From assembly GCF_000372825.1 (NCBI RefSeq), contig NZ_KB910516.1:466011-530010 (forward strand): DNA of 64,000 nucleotides, written 5' to 3'. The translations under genes were made by a program, and so were the position numbers. The stretch comes from Methylobacterium sp. 77 (lineage in GTDB: Bacteria; Pseudomonadota; Alphaproteobacteria; Rhizobiales; Beijerinckiaceae). The notes under the pieces were generated by a model, which was not told the DNA's origin, did not search any database, and saw only the letters and a list, made by a program, of their open reading frames with translations. Of the stretch, positions 41,601 to 49,595 are shown piece after piece. Within the stretch, counting starts at the first letter, position 1; every line of letters starts with the position of its first letter.

Positions 41601-42074
41601 ATGCGCCAGTTCGATCTTGCTCCCCTTTATCGCTCCACCGTCGGTTTCGACCGCCTTTTCTCGGCTCTCGACCAGTTCGTCAGCGCCGACGCGGTTCCGA
41701 CCTACCCGCCCTACAATATCGAGCGCACCGGCGAGAACGCCTACCGCATCACCGTCGCGGTAGCGGGTTTCACCGAATCCGATCTCGCTATCGAGGTGAA
41801 GGAAAACGCGCTGACGCTCAAGGGCGAGCGCAAGCCCGATAACAGCCGCAAGGTGGAAGTGCTGCACCAGGGAATCGCGGCCCGTGGCTTCGAGCGCCGG
41901 TTCCAGCTTGCCGATTACGTCCAAGTCACGGGCGCGGCGCTGGAGAACGGCCTGCTTCACATCGATCTCGTCCGCGAGATTCCCGAAGCCAAGAAGCCGC
42001 GACAGATCCAGATCGCCACCTCGGGCGCCGTGAAGGCGCCGGTGATCGAGGGTGCGGTCCAGCAGGCGGCCTAA
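41601..42074 (+). CDS. hsp20: Small heat-shock protein (Hsp20/IbpA-like)
   Basis: 157-residue alpha-crystallin-type chaperone close to IbpA/HspA of rhizobia. After MRQFDLAPLYRSTVGFDRLFSALDQF, the alpha-crystallin domain spans about residues 36-130 (YPPYNIERTGENAYRITVAVAGFTESDLAIEVKENALTLKGERK, GIAARGFERRFQLADYVQVTGAALENGLLHIDLVREIPEAKKPRQIQI, with the I-x-I-like tail). It binds unfolding proteins in an ATP-independent way. Preceded by a RpoH promoter and ROSE hairpin, and ended by a terminator at 42092. Confidence 0.96.
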   Translation: MRQFDLAPLYRSTVGFDRLFSALDQFVSADAVPTYPPYNIERTGENAYRITVAVAGFTESDLAIEVKENALTLKGERKPDNSRKVEVLHQGIAARGFERRFQLADYVQVTGAALENGLLHIDLVREIPEAKKPRQIQIATSGAVKAPVIEGAVQQAA

Positions 42075-42091
42075 CGGCTCCTCCACGATCG

Positions 42092-42128
42092 AAGGGCGCT
42101 CCGGCCGCGAGGCCGGGGTGCCCTTATT
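42092..42128 (+). terminator. Rho-independent terminator after hsp20
   Basis: A 15-pair stem with two G-U pairs: AAGGGCGCTCCGGCC (42092-42106) with GGCCGGGGTGCCCTT (42111-42125), GCGA tetraloop, then ATT. It lies 17 bases after the hsp20 stop and just before the stop of the opposing gene at 42133, so it may serve both. Confidence 0.88.
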
Positions 42129-42132
42129 GCGA

Positions 42133-42534
42133 TCAGAACCCGTCGAACCGATCGCCCCGGCCCGGTTCCCTGCAGCGATAGCCGATGAAGCAATCCGGCG
42201 CGTCGCGAGCCGGCGCGAAGGCCGGGATCGTGATCTCGGTCACCTCACACGCGCTACGGTCACCCACGAAGCGGTCATAGGTCGCCCCACCCGTGCCGAG
42301 GACGATGCCTCGATTCCGCGAAACCGTCGCCCGCGCCTGAGCGCAGGTCATGTCGAGGGTCGATGCTCGCTGCGCCAAGGCGGGTTGGATGGCTGCGGGA
42401 CAGACGCTGCCCAGGATCGCGAGCGTACCTGCGAGGCGGAAAACCTTGACCACGAGCGGGTGAACCTCGTCACGGTCGCACAGGAGCGCGCGATCAGCCG
42501 GGGAGAACGCGGGCTCGGTCCGCCGGGTTTCCAA
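42133..42534 (-). CDS. Small exported conserved protein of Rhizobiales
   Basis: 133-residue protein. An internal signal segment (LVVKVFRLAGTLAILGSVCPAAIQPALA) suggests export, with the start at METRRTEPAF or at an inner GTG (V28). The mature part reads TLDMTCAQARATVSRNRGIVLGTGGATYDRFVGDRSACEVTEITIPAFAPARDAPDCFIGYRCRE, with four cysteines. The 'C-x-x-A-x-x-x-V-x-x-x-x-G-x-V-L-x-T-G-x-x-x-Y-D-R-x-V' pattern is common among Rhizobiales hypotheticals. Function unknown. It begins six bases after the HTH gene stop. Confidence 0.7.
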   Translation of the reverse strand: METRRTEPAFSPADRALLCDRDEVHPLVVKVFRLAGTLAILGSVCPAAIQPALAQRASTLDMTCAQARATVSRNRGIVLGTGGATYDRFVGDRSACEVTEITIPAFAPARDAPDCFIGYRCREPGRGDRFDGF

Positions 42535-42540
42535 ATCTTC

Positions 42541-42984
42541 TCAGACGTCGCCGAACATCAATTGTCCCTGAGGGCTCTGCCTGCGGGGCGACGGTGCCGG
42601 CTTGTCCTTGCGGACAGGAGCCTTCGGTGCCGGCCTGGACCGCTTCGGCTCACCCCGCATCCTGGCCTTCGCCTTGTCCCGAGCCACCGCTTCGGGGGCA
42701 TTCGGATCGTCGCTCAGCCACTTGCCGCGCTTGATCACCTCGTTAACCCGGCCCTGATTCACCCCGACCTTGAAGGCGATCTCCTGCTGGGTCATCCCGG
42801 TGGAGGCGTGTAGGTCGAGGATCGCCCTCGCGAGATCCGGTGTCATCTTCTGGCCGGTGAGGCGACGGGCCGGCTTGATCGTGCGGGTCGCCCGGTCGCG
42901 GTCACGCATCCGCTGGAGCAGGGCGAGCGCCATGTTCATGCCGTGCTCGCGCAACGCCTCCTCGAATTCCTTCAACGTCGCCAT
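42541..42984 (-). CDS. Helix-turn-helix DNA-binding protein
   Basis: 147-residue basic protein. A helix-turn-helix is clear at about residues 62-90 (GMTQQEIAFKVGVNQGRVNEVIKRGKWLSDDP), preceded by RLTGQKMTPDLARAILDLHASTG. The C-terminal third is Pro/Lys/Arg-rich and low complexity, ending QSPQGQLMFGDV. The HTH resembles those of small transcriptional regulators or of the RNA-polymerase-associated type; the target is unknown. It is followed six bases downstream by the exported gene at 42133 and is divergent from kdoO. Confidence 0.75.
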   Translation of the reverse strand: MATLKEFEEALREHGMNMALALLQRMRDRDRATRTIKPARRLTGQKMTPDLARAILDLHASTGMTQQEIAFKVGVNQGRVNEVIKRGKWLSDDPNAPEAVARDKAKARMRGEPKRSRPAPKAPVRKDKPAPSPRRQSPQGQLMFGDV

Positions 42985-43268
42985 CGTCGGCTTCCTCGTT
43001 GCCGTCGCGGCCGGACCTCAAGACCACCGCGTCACCGGAAAGAACGGTCGGGCGCGCGCCAAGGTTGCGACGATTACCATCGGTCGATGAACCATGGTTG
43101 GGCCGGCCTTCCTTCGATGACAACCGGCCGTAGACTTCGTCCACCGCTAAAGCATCGAAACGCAGACGAGGGTGCGGCTGGAGAGACGGCCAACGACCTC
43201 GCCCTTGGCGGAAAGCCCGAGCATCGGTTAAACCGCGCGCCATACGCGGCTTTGAGGACGCTTCCCCG

Positions 43269-44135
43269 ATGATCAGCCCGATCCTTTCCGTCGCCCGCGA
43301 CGGATCAGCTCCCGGCGCTCCCTCCCTGGTCGATGCGCTGGAAAGCGGGTCGGTCCTGGTCTTCAATGACCAAGACTTTCCCTTCAGCGACTTCGAAACG
43401 CGCTTCGTCGAGCGTCCCTTCGCCGACGGGAAGGCCAAGAACGTCAACATCCGCGGCAAGGAGGCGGCGCTCCGGGGTGCCGCTGGAACGCCGGAAGAGC
43501 AGGAGGCCCTGCGCCAGCTCCTCATCCGCTACAAGGCTTTCGCGCAAGGCCTGATCGACCGCCATCTGCCGGCCTATACCGGCAAGGTCACCCTGGCCGG
43601 TACGTCCTACCGCCCGTTCGAGGTGGATCAACGAAAGCTGAGCTGGCGTCGCGACGATACCCGCCTGCACGTGGATGCCTTCCCTTCGAACCCGATCGGC
43701 GAGAAGCGCATCCTGCGCATCTTCCGCAACATCAATCCGAACGGGCAGCCGCGCCTGTGGCGGGTGGGGGAGGATTTCGGCTCGATGGCGGAGAAGTTCC
43801 TGCCGCGACTGCCCGGCTATTCGCCCTTATCGGCGCGCCTGCTGGCGGCCCTGCGCATCACCAAGGCCCGCCGCTCCGAATACGATCACCTGATGCTGCA
43901 TCTCCACGATGCCCTGAAGCAGGACATGGAGTACCAGGAGAAAGGTCCGCAAGCCGACGTCCAGTTCACGCCGGGACAGACCTGGGTGACCTTCTCCGAC
44001 CTCGTCATGCATGGCGCCATGGGCGGCCGCTACATGCTGGAACAGACCGCGTATCTGCCGGTGACGAGCCAGGCTGACCCCGAGCGCAGCCCACAGCGCA
44101 TCCTCGCACGGAAGCTCGGACGCAAGCTGCAGTGA
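43269..44135 (+). CDS. kdoO: 3-deoxy-D-manno-octulosonic acid (Kdo) hydroxylase
   Basis: 288-residue Fe(II)/2-oxoglutarate/O2-dependent dioxygenase of the KdoO family, which hydroxylates Kdo in lipopolysaccharide to Ko. The iron triad is His134/Asp136 (RLHVDAFPSNP) and His248 (VMHGAMGG). Other typical stretches are SFRPFEVDQRKLSWRRDDTRLH-like SYRPFEVDQRKLSWRRDD, KRILRIFRNINPNGQPRLWRVGEDF and YQEKGPQADVQFTPGQTWVTFSDLV. The protein acts on LPS at the inner face of the membrane. It starts 284 bases from the divergent HTH gene and is followed 38 bases later by an ABM-domain gene. Confidence 0.88.
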   Translation: MISPILSVARDGSAPGAPSLVDALESGSVLVFNDQDFPFSDFETRFVERPFADGKAKNVNIRGKEAALRGAAGTPEEQEALRQLLIRYKAFAQGLIDRHLPAYTGKVTLAGTSYRPFEVDQRKLSWRRDDTRLHVDAFPSNPIGEKRILRIFRNINPNGQPRLWRVGEDFGSMAEKFLPRLPGYSPLSARLLAALRITKARRSEYDHLMLHLHDALKQDMEYQEKGPQADVQFTPGQTWVTFSDLVMHGAMGGRYMLEQTAYLPVTSQADPERSPQRILARKLGRKLQ

Positions 44136-44173
44136 GACCTGATCGCCATCGAGACCGAATTTAGGACCACACC

Positions 44174-44473
44174 ATGATCCTCGAAATCGCACAGATCGAC
44201 ATCAAAGCCGGCATGGAGGCCGAGTTCGAGGCGAACATCGCCAAGGCTTCGGAGATCTTCAAGGTCGCAAAGGGTTGCAGGAGCTTCGCAGTCCGCCGTT
44301 CCGTCGAGAAGCCCCAGCGCTACCGGCTCCTGATCGAGTGGGAGACACTCGCCGATCATACCGAGCACTTCACCGGGTCGCAGGCCTGGAAGGATTACCG
44401 GGCGATGGTCTCGCCCTGTTTCGAGGGACCACCCAGTGTCGAGCACACCGAACTGACCCTCCAGGCATTCTGA
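44174..44473 (+). CDS. Antibiotic biosynthesis monooxygenase (ABM) domain protein
   Basis: 99-residue ferredoxin-like dimeric alpha-beta barrel of the ABM/YgiN group: MILEIAQIDIKAGMEAEFEANIAKASEIFKVAKGCRSFAVRRSVEKPQRYRLLIEWETLADHTEHFTGSQAWKDYR. Such proteins may be quinol or haem monooxygenases or simple binding proteins; the reaction is unknown. It follows kdoO on the same strand by 38 bases and is convergent with the small membrane protein ending at 44486. Confidence 0.87.
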   Translation: MILEIAQIDIKAGMEAEFEANIAKASEIFKVAKGCRSFAVRRSVEKPQRYRLLIEWETLADHTEHFTGSQAWKDYRAMVSPCFEGPPSVEHTELTLQAF

Positions 44474-44485
44474 CGCGCGAGGCGG

Positions 44486-44881
44486 TCAGCGCCCGGACTG
44501 ACGGACAAGCATCTTGATGCGGCTGTCGAGGAGCGCCCAGCGCTCCGAGATGCCGTGGAGGGTGCAAGATCTGAAGGATTCGCCTGCATAGAATCCGACG
44601 TTCGTCTCGATGAAACGGCAGTCGACGATGGGCGGCACCATCACCACGAGCGGGACGGGCAGGACGATGAGGCTGACATCCAGCACGACCCCCAGCGCCC
44701 AGCCTCGGCGCGGACGCGGCTTGTCGACGTCACGGCGGATGGGTGCCTCTTCATAGAAGAGCCGCCCTCCGAGGTTGGGAGCCGCACCTCGGGATGCCAT
44801 GACGACATCCGTCCTGCGACGCATGTCGGCATCGTCGGGGTCGGTTACCACAAAGGATCGGACGGCCGAGTCTGATTGCAT
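44486..44881 (-). CDS. Small single-pass membrane protein (unknown; member 1 of a tandem pair)
   Basis: 131-residue protein of unknown family. An N-terminal cytoplasmic part of about 60 residues, rich in Asp/Arg, ends in a basic patch (DKPRPRRG), followed by one hydrophobic segment (WALGVVLDVSLIVLPVPLVVMVPPIV). A short tail of about 45 residues then contains two cysteines 17 residues apart (DCRF...RSCTL). The basic patch before the segment predicts N-inside. The start at 44881 (MQSDSAVRS) is chosen; the frame extends to 44962 without support. Its layout matches the next gene at 45026. Confidence 0.6.
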   Translation of the reverse strand: MQSDSAVRSFVVTDPDDADMRRRTDVVMASRGAAPNLGGRLFYEEAPIRRDVDKPRPRRGWALGVVLDVSLIVLPVPLVVMVPPIVDCRFIETNVGFYAGESFRSCTLHGISERWALLDSRIKMLVRQSGR

Positions 44882-45025
44882 CGCACCCTCGCAAGCGATC
44901 TCAACAGTTGTATCACGCGACGCCCTCGCGATGCCGACTGAAGCTCCGCATTCCCTCGTCACGCTGAAATAGAGTTAATTGCATTCTTGCGAGCAGGCGC
45001 GCTCGGAGCCGGCGGCCGAAGAATT

Positions 45026-45388
45026 TCAGCGGATGCGGTCCGCAACGGCCTTGAGCGCCCCTCCGATCGACACGGCGTGACGGGTGAGATCGCGACGGGC
45101 GCAGGCCGCCTCCCGCACGAAGTTCGGCATGATCGATGAGGCGCGAGGCCCGCATTCGGCGAAGACAGACAGCAGCAGGAAAGCCAGCGGCCCGAGCGTC
45201 AGGATGAGCTTGAAGCCCAGATAGGCACGGCCGAAGACGCCGCGCTTCGACCGACGAGAGGGCCTTTCGGATCGCGCCGGGTCGCTGCGGCTCGACGCGG
45301 CGGCCTGCCCGGAGGATCGATGAACATCCTCGTCGACCTCTTCGGGAAAGTTCGCGTCACGGTATCGTTCGAGTTTGCTCCCGGCCAT
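45026..45388 (-). CDS. Small single-pass membrane protein (unknown; member 2 of a tandem pair)
   Basis: 120-residue protein. A charged, Ser/Arg-rich cytoplasmic stretch (MAGSKLERYRDANFPEEVDEDVH...RRSKRG) is followed by one membrane segment (AYLGFKLILTLGPLAFLLLSVFA) and a 44-residue tail with two cysteines 16 residues apart (ECGP...AACARRDL) ending in an amphipathic helix (AVSIGGALKAVADRIR). The same arrangement is seen in the gene at 44486, 144 bases away on the same strand. Function unknown. The start at 45388 (MAGSKLERY) is preferred over 45418. Confidence 0.6.
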   Translation of the reverse strand: MAGSKLERYRDANFPEEVDEDVHRSSGQAAASSRSDPARSERPSRRSKRGVFGRAYLGFKLILTLGPLAFLLLSVFAECGPRASSIMPNFVREAACARRDLTRHAVSIGGALKAVADRIR

Positions 45389-45616
45389 GACTATCGACTC
45401 GCCCGCAGATCGAGACACCGTGCTCCCCGATTCGTAACGATCGAATGATCACGCCCGCGTGAAACGATGCTTCCTTCACAGGCAATCGAGCCGATGCCGC
45501 GAACAGTGAAGTGCCGCGATCGACACGGTGACAGCCGTCCGCCGACTGCTTAGTAAAGTGTGACGCCTCGAAGGGGCGGTCTTGTCCGTAGCGTCCTGCA
45601 CAAGCGTCAGCCGCCC

Positions 45617-46540
45617 ATGATCCAGCGCCCCCTCCGCATCGGCACCCGCGGCAGCCCGATGGCTCTCGCGCAGACCGGCATGGTCCGCGACAAGATCGTC
45701 GCGGCCAATCCGGGACTCGAGGCGGAACTCGTGGTGGTCAACACGGTGGCCGATCGCATCCTGGACAGGCCACTCTCGGAAATCGGCGGCAAGGGGCTCT
45801 TCACGAAGGAACTCGAACAAGCGCTCTTCGCCGACGTGGTCGACGTGGCCGTGCATTCGATGAAGGACGTCGAGACCTGGCTACCGGAAGGGCTGGTCAT
45901 CTCCTGCATCCTGGAGCGTGACGATCCGCGCGACGCCTTCCTGTCCACGCAAGCGGAGGGCTTCGCCGGCCTTGCCGCAGGTGCGCGTGTCGGCACGTCG
46001 TCGCTGCGCCGGGCCGCTCAGGTGCTGATGCGTCGTCCGGATCTGCGCATCGTGCCCATGCGCGGCAACGCCAACACCCGGATGCGCAAGCTGGAGGAGG
46101 GGACCTGCGAAGCGACCCTCCTCGCTCTCTGCGGCCTCGAACGCCTCGGGATGGCCGACATGGCCAGGAGTGTTCTCGCGGTGGACGAGATGCTTCCCGC
46201 CGTCGCGCAAGGGGCTCTCGGCATCGAATGCCGGGAAGCGGATTCCGATATTCGGGCCCTGCTGGCCCCACTCGAATCCGCCCTCTCCACCTCCGAACTC
46301 GCCGCCGAGCGCGGACTTCTGGCAGAACTCGACGGGTCGTGCCGCACGCCCATCGCGGCCCTGGCGCGGATCAGCGGCGACGTGCTGACCCTCGACGGCT
46401 TGTTGTTCCTCCCCGACGGCAGTGCGCATTGGGCCGTCCATCGCTCAGGGCCGGTGTCGGAAGCCGCCCGGATCGGTCAGGATGCCGGCGCGGAACTGAA
46501 GCGCATGGCGGGCGACACCTACGCGCGACATCTGCAGTAA
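45617..46540 (+). CDS. hemC: Hydroxymethylbilane synthase (porphobilinogen deaminase)
   Basis: 307-residue HemC, polymerising four porphobilinogens to hydroxymethylbilane for haem, cobalamin and bacteriochlorophyll. It starts MIQRPLRIGTRGSPMALAQTGMV, with VGTSSLRRAAQVLMRRPDL, VPMRGNANTRMRKLEEG and AVAQGALGIECR. The cofactor-binding cysteine is in LDGSCRTPIAALA at residue 242, as in E. coli. The start at 45617 is the family start. Upstream lies a 228-base gap toward the divergent gene at 45388. Confidence 0.97.
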   Translation: MIQRPLRIGTRGSPMALAQTGMVRDKIVAANPGLEAELVVVNTVADRILDRPLSEIGGKGLFTKELEQALFADVVDVAVHSMKDVETWLPEGLVISCILERDDPRDAFLSTQAEGFAGLAAGARVGTSSLRRAAQVLMRRPDLRIVPMRGNANTRMRKLEEGTCEATLLALCGLERLGMADMARSVLAVDEMLPAVAQGALGIECREADSDIRALLAPLESALSTSELAAERGLLAELDGSCRTPIAALARISGDVLTLDGLLFLPDGSAHWAVHRSGPVSEAARIGQDAGAELKRMAGDTYARHLQ

Positions 46541-46675
46541 CCGGCTCAGCGCAAACGAAGCTACGGACCCTGTCGGGCGCGGCATCGTCGCGACTTGCGG
46601 ACGTGAGAGGAATGGTTAAGCGCTGATCAGGTATCTTCTGTGTGTTGTCATACGTTCTTCGGACCGGGAACACCG

Positions 46676-47716
46676 ATGCACGATGCCTCCCCCGACCTGT
46701 CGATCCGCCAGCCTGTGCTGATCCACCTCGATGTGGATACGCCGGATGACGTGGCGATCACGATCGAACACAGCAGGGATACGGCCCTCATCGCGGCGCT
46801 TCGAGCAAAAGTCGAAGCGCAGACAATTGTCATCAACGAGCAGGCTCTTTCCCTCGCGCATAGCCGCAAGATCTTCGAACGCGCCTCGGCTGCCGCCAGG
46901 ATCGGCGTCTGGGAATGCCGCCTCGAAGACGAGACCCTGACTTGGACGGATACCGTCTACAGGATCTTCGACTTGCCGACAGGCTCGGCGGTGGATCGAA
47001 AGACCACGCTCGCCTGCTACAGCCAGGAATCGCGGACGCGGCTCGATGAATTGCGAAGTCGCGCGATCGCCGAGCGCAACGGTTTCACCCTCGACGCCGA
47101 GATCGTGACGGTGATGGGCAACCGGCGCTGGATTCGATTGACCGCGACGGTCGAATGCGAGGATGGCATTCCGGTCCGCATTTTCGGCATGAAGCAGGAC
47201 ATCACCGAGGAGAAGCTCCTCTCGGACCGGACCCGCTATCTTGCGGAATTCGACACGCTGACGGGCCTGCCCAACCGCAGCGTTTTCCATGCCCGGCTTG
47301 CTCGCATGGGCAGGATGGGCGCTCTTCTGCTGATCGACCTCGACGGTTTCAAGCAGGTCAACGATACCCATGGCCATACGGCGGGCGACGCCTGTCTCGC
47401 CGAAGTGGGGCGCCGCCTCGAGGAGACCTGCCGTCACACCGAGTTCGTCGCCCGTATCGGAGGCGACGAGTTCGGAATCGTCGTGGACGCTCCCATCGAC
47501 GACAGTGGCCTCGCCATCCTGGCAAAGCGGATCATCGGCTGCTTGAGGCAGCCTATCGTCTGGGGACAGCAGACCTTCGCGATCGGTGCCTCCGTCGGGA
47601 TCGCGACGATGTCGTCATCGACGTCCGTGGATGTCTTCGCCCAGGCAGACTCGGCGCTCTATGCCGCCAAGGCGGCAGGCCGCGGGACGTTCCGTGTGGC
47701 ACCGCGGGCAGAATGA
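46676..47716 (+). CDS. PAS-GGDEF diguanylate cyclase
   Basis: 346-residue protein: a variable start, a coiled coil, a PAS domain (about residues 80-185: AARIGVWECRLEDETLTWTDTVYRIF...RRWIRLTATVECEDGIPVRIFGMKQDITEEK) and a GGDEF domain (about 195-345). The active-site motif RIGGDEFG is intact (GGDEF 262-266), and substrate-binding loop LIDLDGFKQVNDTHGHTAGDACL is normal. It should make c-di-GMP, driven by the PAS sensor. The inhibitory I-site, normally RxxD five residues before GGDEF, is RHTE, so feedback by c-di-GMP may be weak. No EAL domain. Start at 46676 (MHDASPDLS) is used; a GTG at 46640 is the alternative. Confidence 0.9.
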   Translation: MHDASPDLSIRQPVLIHLDVDTPDDVAITIEHSRDTALIAALRAKVEAQTIVINEQALSLAHSRKIFERASAAARIGVWECRLEDETLTWTDTVYRIFDLPTGSAVDRKTTLACYSQESRTRLDELRSRAIAERNGFTLDAEIVTVMGNRRWIRLTATVECEDGIPVRIFGMKQDITEEKLLSDRTRYLAEFDTLTGLPNRSVFHARLARMGRMGALLLIDLDGFKQVNDTHGHTAGDACLAEVGRRLEETCRHTEFVARIGGDEFGIVVDAPIDDSGLAILAKRIIGCLRQPIVWGQQTFAIGASVGIATMSSSTSVDVFAQADSALYAAKAAGRGTFRVAPRAE

Positions 47717-47727
47717 CGGCGACCGCT

Positions 47728-48159
47728 TCAGGCCGGGGCGTGGTGCGAATTCTGGGGTGAGGGCAGGCCGCGCTCGGTCGCCATCATACGGGCGAGGGCG
47801 ACGATCTCGCGGATCTGGAACGGCTTGCGGACCGAGAGGCTCCCCCGCAACGGCTTGCGGTCGAAATGAGCATTCGTCGATGCATAGATGACCGGCCGGT
47901 CGGGATGAAGTTCACGAAATGCATCGGCCACCATCCATCCGTCGATCATTCCCGGAAGATTGATGTCGGTCAGCAACCAATCCACAGCACCGCCGCCAGT
48001 CCTGAGTAGGGTGAGGGCAGCTTCGCCGCTGGAAGCAGCGACCACCGCCAAACCAGCGCGCTCGCACTGGGTGGTCAGCATAGCCAGCAGGAGGAAGTTA
48101 TCCTCCACGATCAGAACTCTCGGTGCGACACTCATGCCAGCCATCAACTCTTCATGCAC
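47728..48159 (-). CDS. Single-domain response regulator (REC)
   Basis: 143-residue receiver domain without output. Acid pocket E19/D20 (VLIVEDN), phosphoacceptor Asp65 (LLTDINLPGMIDGW), Ser94/Thr95 (IYASTN) and Lys112 (SVRKPF) are all present, so it should be phosphorylated. It is probably a phosphate shuttle or a CheY-like output on a protein partner. It starts at GTG (48159) with GGAAGT upstream. It converges on the GGDEF gene (stop 47716) and diverges from the Hpt gene at 48227, so the three genes form a compact signalling group. Confidence 0.9.
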   Translation of the reverse strand: MHEELMAGMSVAPRVLIVEDNFLLLAMLTTQCERAGLAVVAASSGEAALTLLRTGGGAVDWLLTDINLPGMIDGWMVADAFRELHPDRPVIYASTNAHFDRKPLRGSLSVRKPFQIREIVALARMMATERGLPSPQNSHHAPA

Positions 48160-48226
48160 TTCCGAAAGAGTGCTTTAATGGTTAAGCTTCCATCAACGGT
48201 AGCATCGAATTGGAAAGTCCGTTCTC

Positions 48227-48646
48227 GTGGACATGCGATCGTCCGACCATCCAGCTGAGACGAACGAGGCGCTGGCGGAACAGATTCCGGCCGTGGAGAG
48301 ATCGGCTGTCGGCAGCGGCGGGGCCTTGATCTGCGATGAGGCCATGCTCGCCGAGATCGAAGACCTTCTCGGACGCGACCACCTGATGCAGCTTCTCTCC
48401 CTGCTCAAGTCCGAGATCGGCGGCCGTTTCCGGAGCGGAAACGACGACCGGATTGCTCTCGGACACGATGCTCATGCGCTGCTGGCGTCGAGCGGGTCTC
48501 TCGGCTTCCTCGATCTTTCGCAACGCTGTTCCATGATCGAGCGAGCCTGCATGGACGGCGCGGACATCACCATCCCGATGCACGATGCAAGGGTCGCAGC
48601 CGAACGCGCCCTGGTGGCGATTGCCGCTCTCGAGGCACGCGGCTGA
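48227..48646 (+). CDS. Histidine phosphotransfer (Hpt) domain protein
   Basis: 139-residue four-helix Hpt protein. The transfer histidine is His83 in ALGHDAHALLASSGSLGFLDLSQRCSMIERAC, matching the H-x-L-x-x-S-S-G-x-L-G Hpt pattern of alphaproteobacteria. No catalytic or output domain is present. With the divergent REC gene 67 bases away it could form a phosphorelay, perhaps under a hybrid kinase elsewhere. Start is GTG at 48227 or ATG at 48233. Confidence 0.8.
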   Translation: MDMRSSDHPAETNEALAEQIPAVERSAVGSGGALICDEAMLAEIEDLLGRDHLMQLLSLLKSEIGGRFRSGNDDRIALGHDAHALLASSGSLGFLDLSQRCSMIERACMDGADITIPMHDARVAAERALVAIAALEARG

Positions 48647-48971
48647 AGGCCGTCGCTGTCCCGGCCGAGGTGCAACCGGAACCAATCCGTTGCGTCTATG
48701 ACACACAGAGCGGACGAGCGGAGCAGAGCCGTGATCTGTCGCGTGCTTGCCGCATTTGAGGCGCGACACAGGCCATCGCGAATGGAGCGAGGCCATCCGG
48801 TGGGTTGAGGTGCCGGGCGACACATCCCGCGACTGGAAATCGGCCTTTGAAACGTCCCGTCAAGGTTGACGGAACCTTCGCTTAACCCGCTCGACCTACA
48901 ACGATCGCATCACCGAACGACCCCGCGGGGACGCTCCGGGACCCGACGCCCCGCCCGAGGAGACCAAGACC
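48647..48971. other. Intergenic region before pal
   Basis: 325 bases with no convincing gene, tRNA or repeat. It must contain the promoter of pal: TTGACG at about 48866 could be a -35 element, but no clear -10 was found. A strong ribosome site (CGAGGAGACCAAGACC) closes it before the ATG at 48972. tolB, the usual upstream gene of pal, is not present. Confidence 0.5.
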
Positions 48972-49472
48972 ATGTCCATGACCGCGCGCTTTCGCGTGTT
49001 TCCGCTCGCGGCGGCCCTGTGTGCCGCGCTCAGCGTCGCAGCTTGCACCAACGACAAGGACCTCGCCGACGCCTCCGGGTTCGCCGGCGGCGCCAATACG
49101 CCGGGCAGCGCGCAGGACTTCGTCGTCAATATCGGCGACCGCGTCTTCTTCGAATCGGATTCCACCGACCTGACGCCGACCGCCACGGCAACCCTCGACA
49201 AGCAGGCCCAGTGGCTGCAGCGCTATCCCCGCTACACCTTCCTGGTCGAAGGCCATGCCGACGAGCGCGGCACCCGCGAGTACAATTTCTCGCTGGGCGA
49301 GCGTCGCGCGCAATCGGTCAAGGACTACCTGTCGTCGCGTGGCCTCGCCGCCGGACGGATGCGGACGGTCTCCTACGGCAAGGAGCGCCCGGTCGCCGTC
49401 TGCAACGACATTTCCTGCTGGTCCCAGAACCGCCGCGCCGTGACCGTTCTCGATCGAGGCGCGGGCTCCTAA
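48972..49472 (+). CDS. pal: Peptidoglycan-associated lipoprotein
   Basis: 166-residue Pal. The lipobox is LSVAACTN (Cys25) after a signal peptide. The OmpA-like peptidoglycan-binding domain covers about residues 50-165: FESDSTDLTPTATATLDKQAQWLQRYPRYTFLVEGHADERGTREYNFSLGERRAQSVKDYLSSRGLAAGRMRTVSYGKERPV. The 'GHADERGTREYN' motif is diagnostic. Pal tethers the outer membrane to peptidoglycan and acts with Tol proteins in cell division. It starts the pal-cpoB-tilS-ftsH run. tolB and tolQRA are not nearby. Confidence 0.95.
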   Translation: MSMTARFRVFPLAAALCAALSVAACTNDKDLADASGFAGGANTPGSAQDFVVNIGDRVFFESDSTDLTPTATATLDKQAQWLQRYPRYTFLVEGHADERGTREYNFSLGERRAQSVKDYLSSRGLAAGRMRTVSYGKERPVAVCNDISCWSQNRRAVTVLDRGAGS

Positions 49473-49595
49473 CGGCGCGCGCCGGTCGCCGCGGCCGCGG
49501 CCCCAATTTTGCCGCGTGCCGGCGCATCTGCTATCGGCGGTCCGCCGTCGATGCGACCGCATCCTCGTTCGATCCGACCACAGGTGCCGTTTCCC

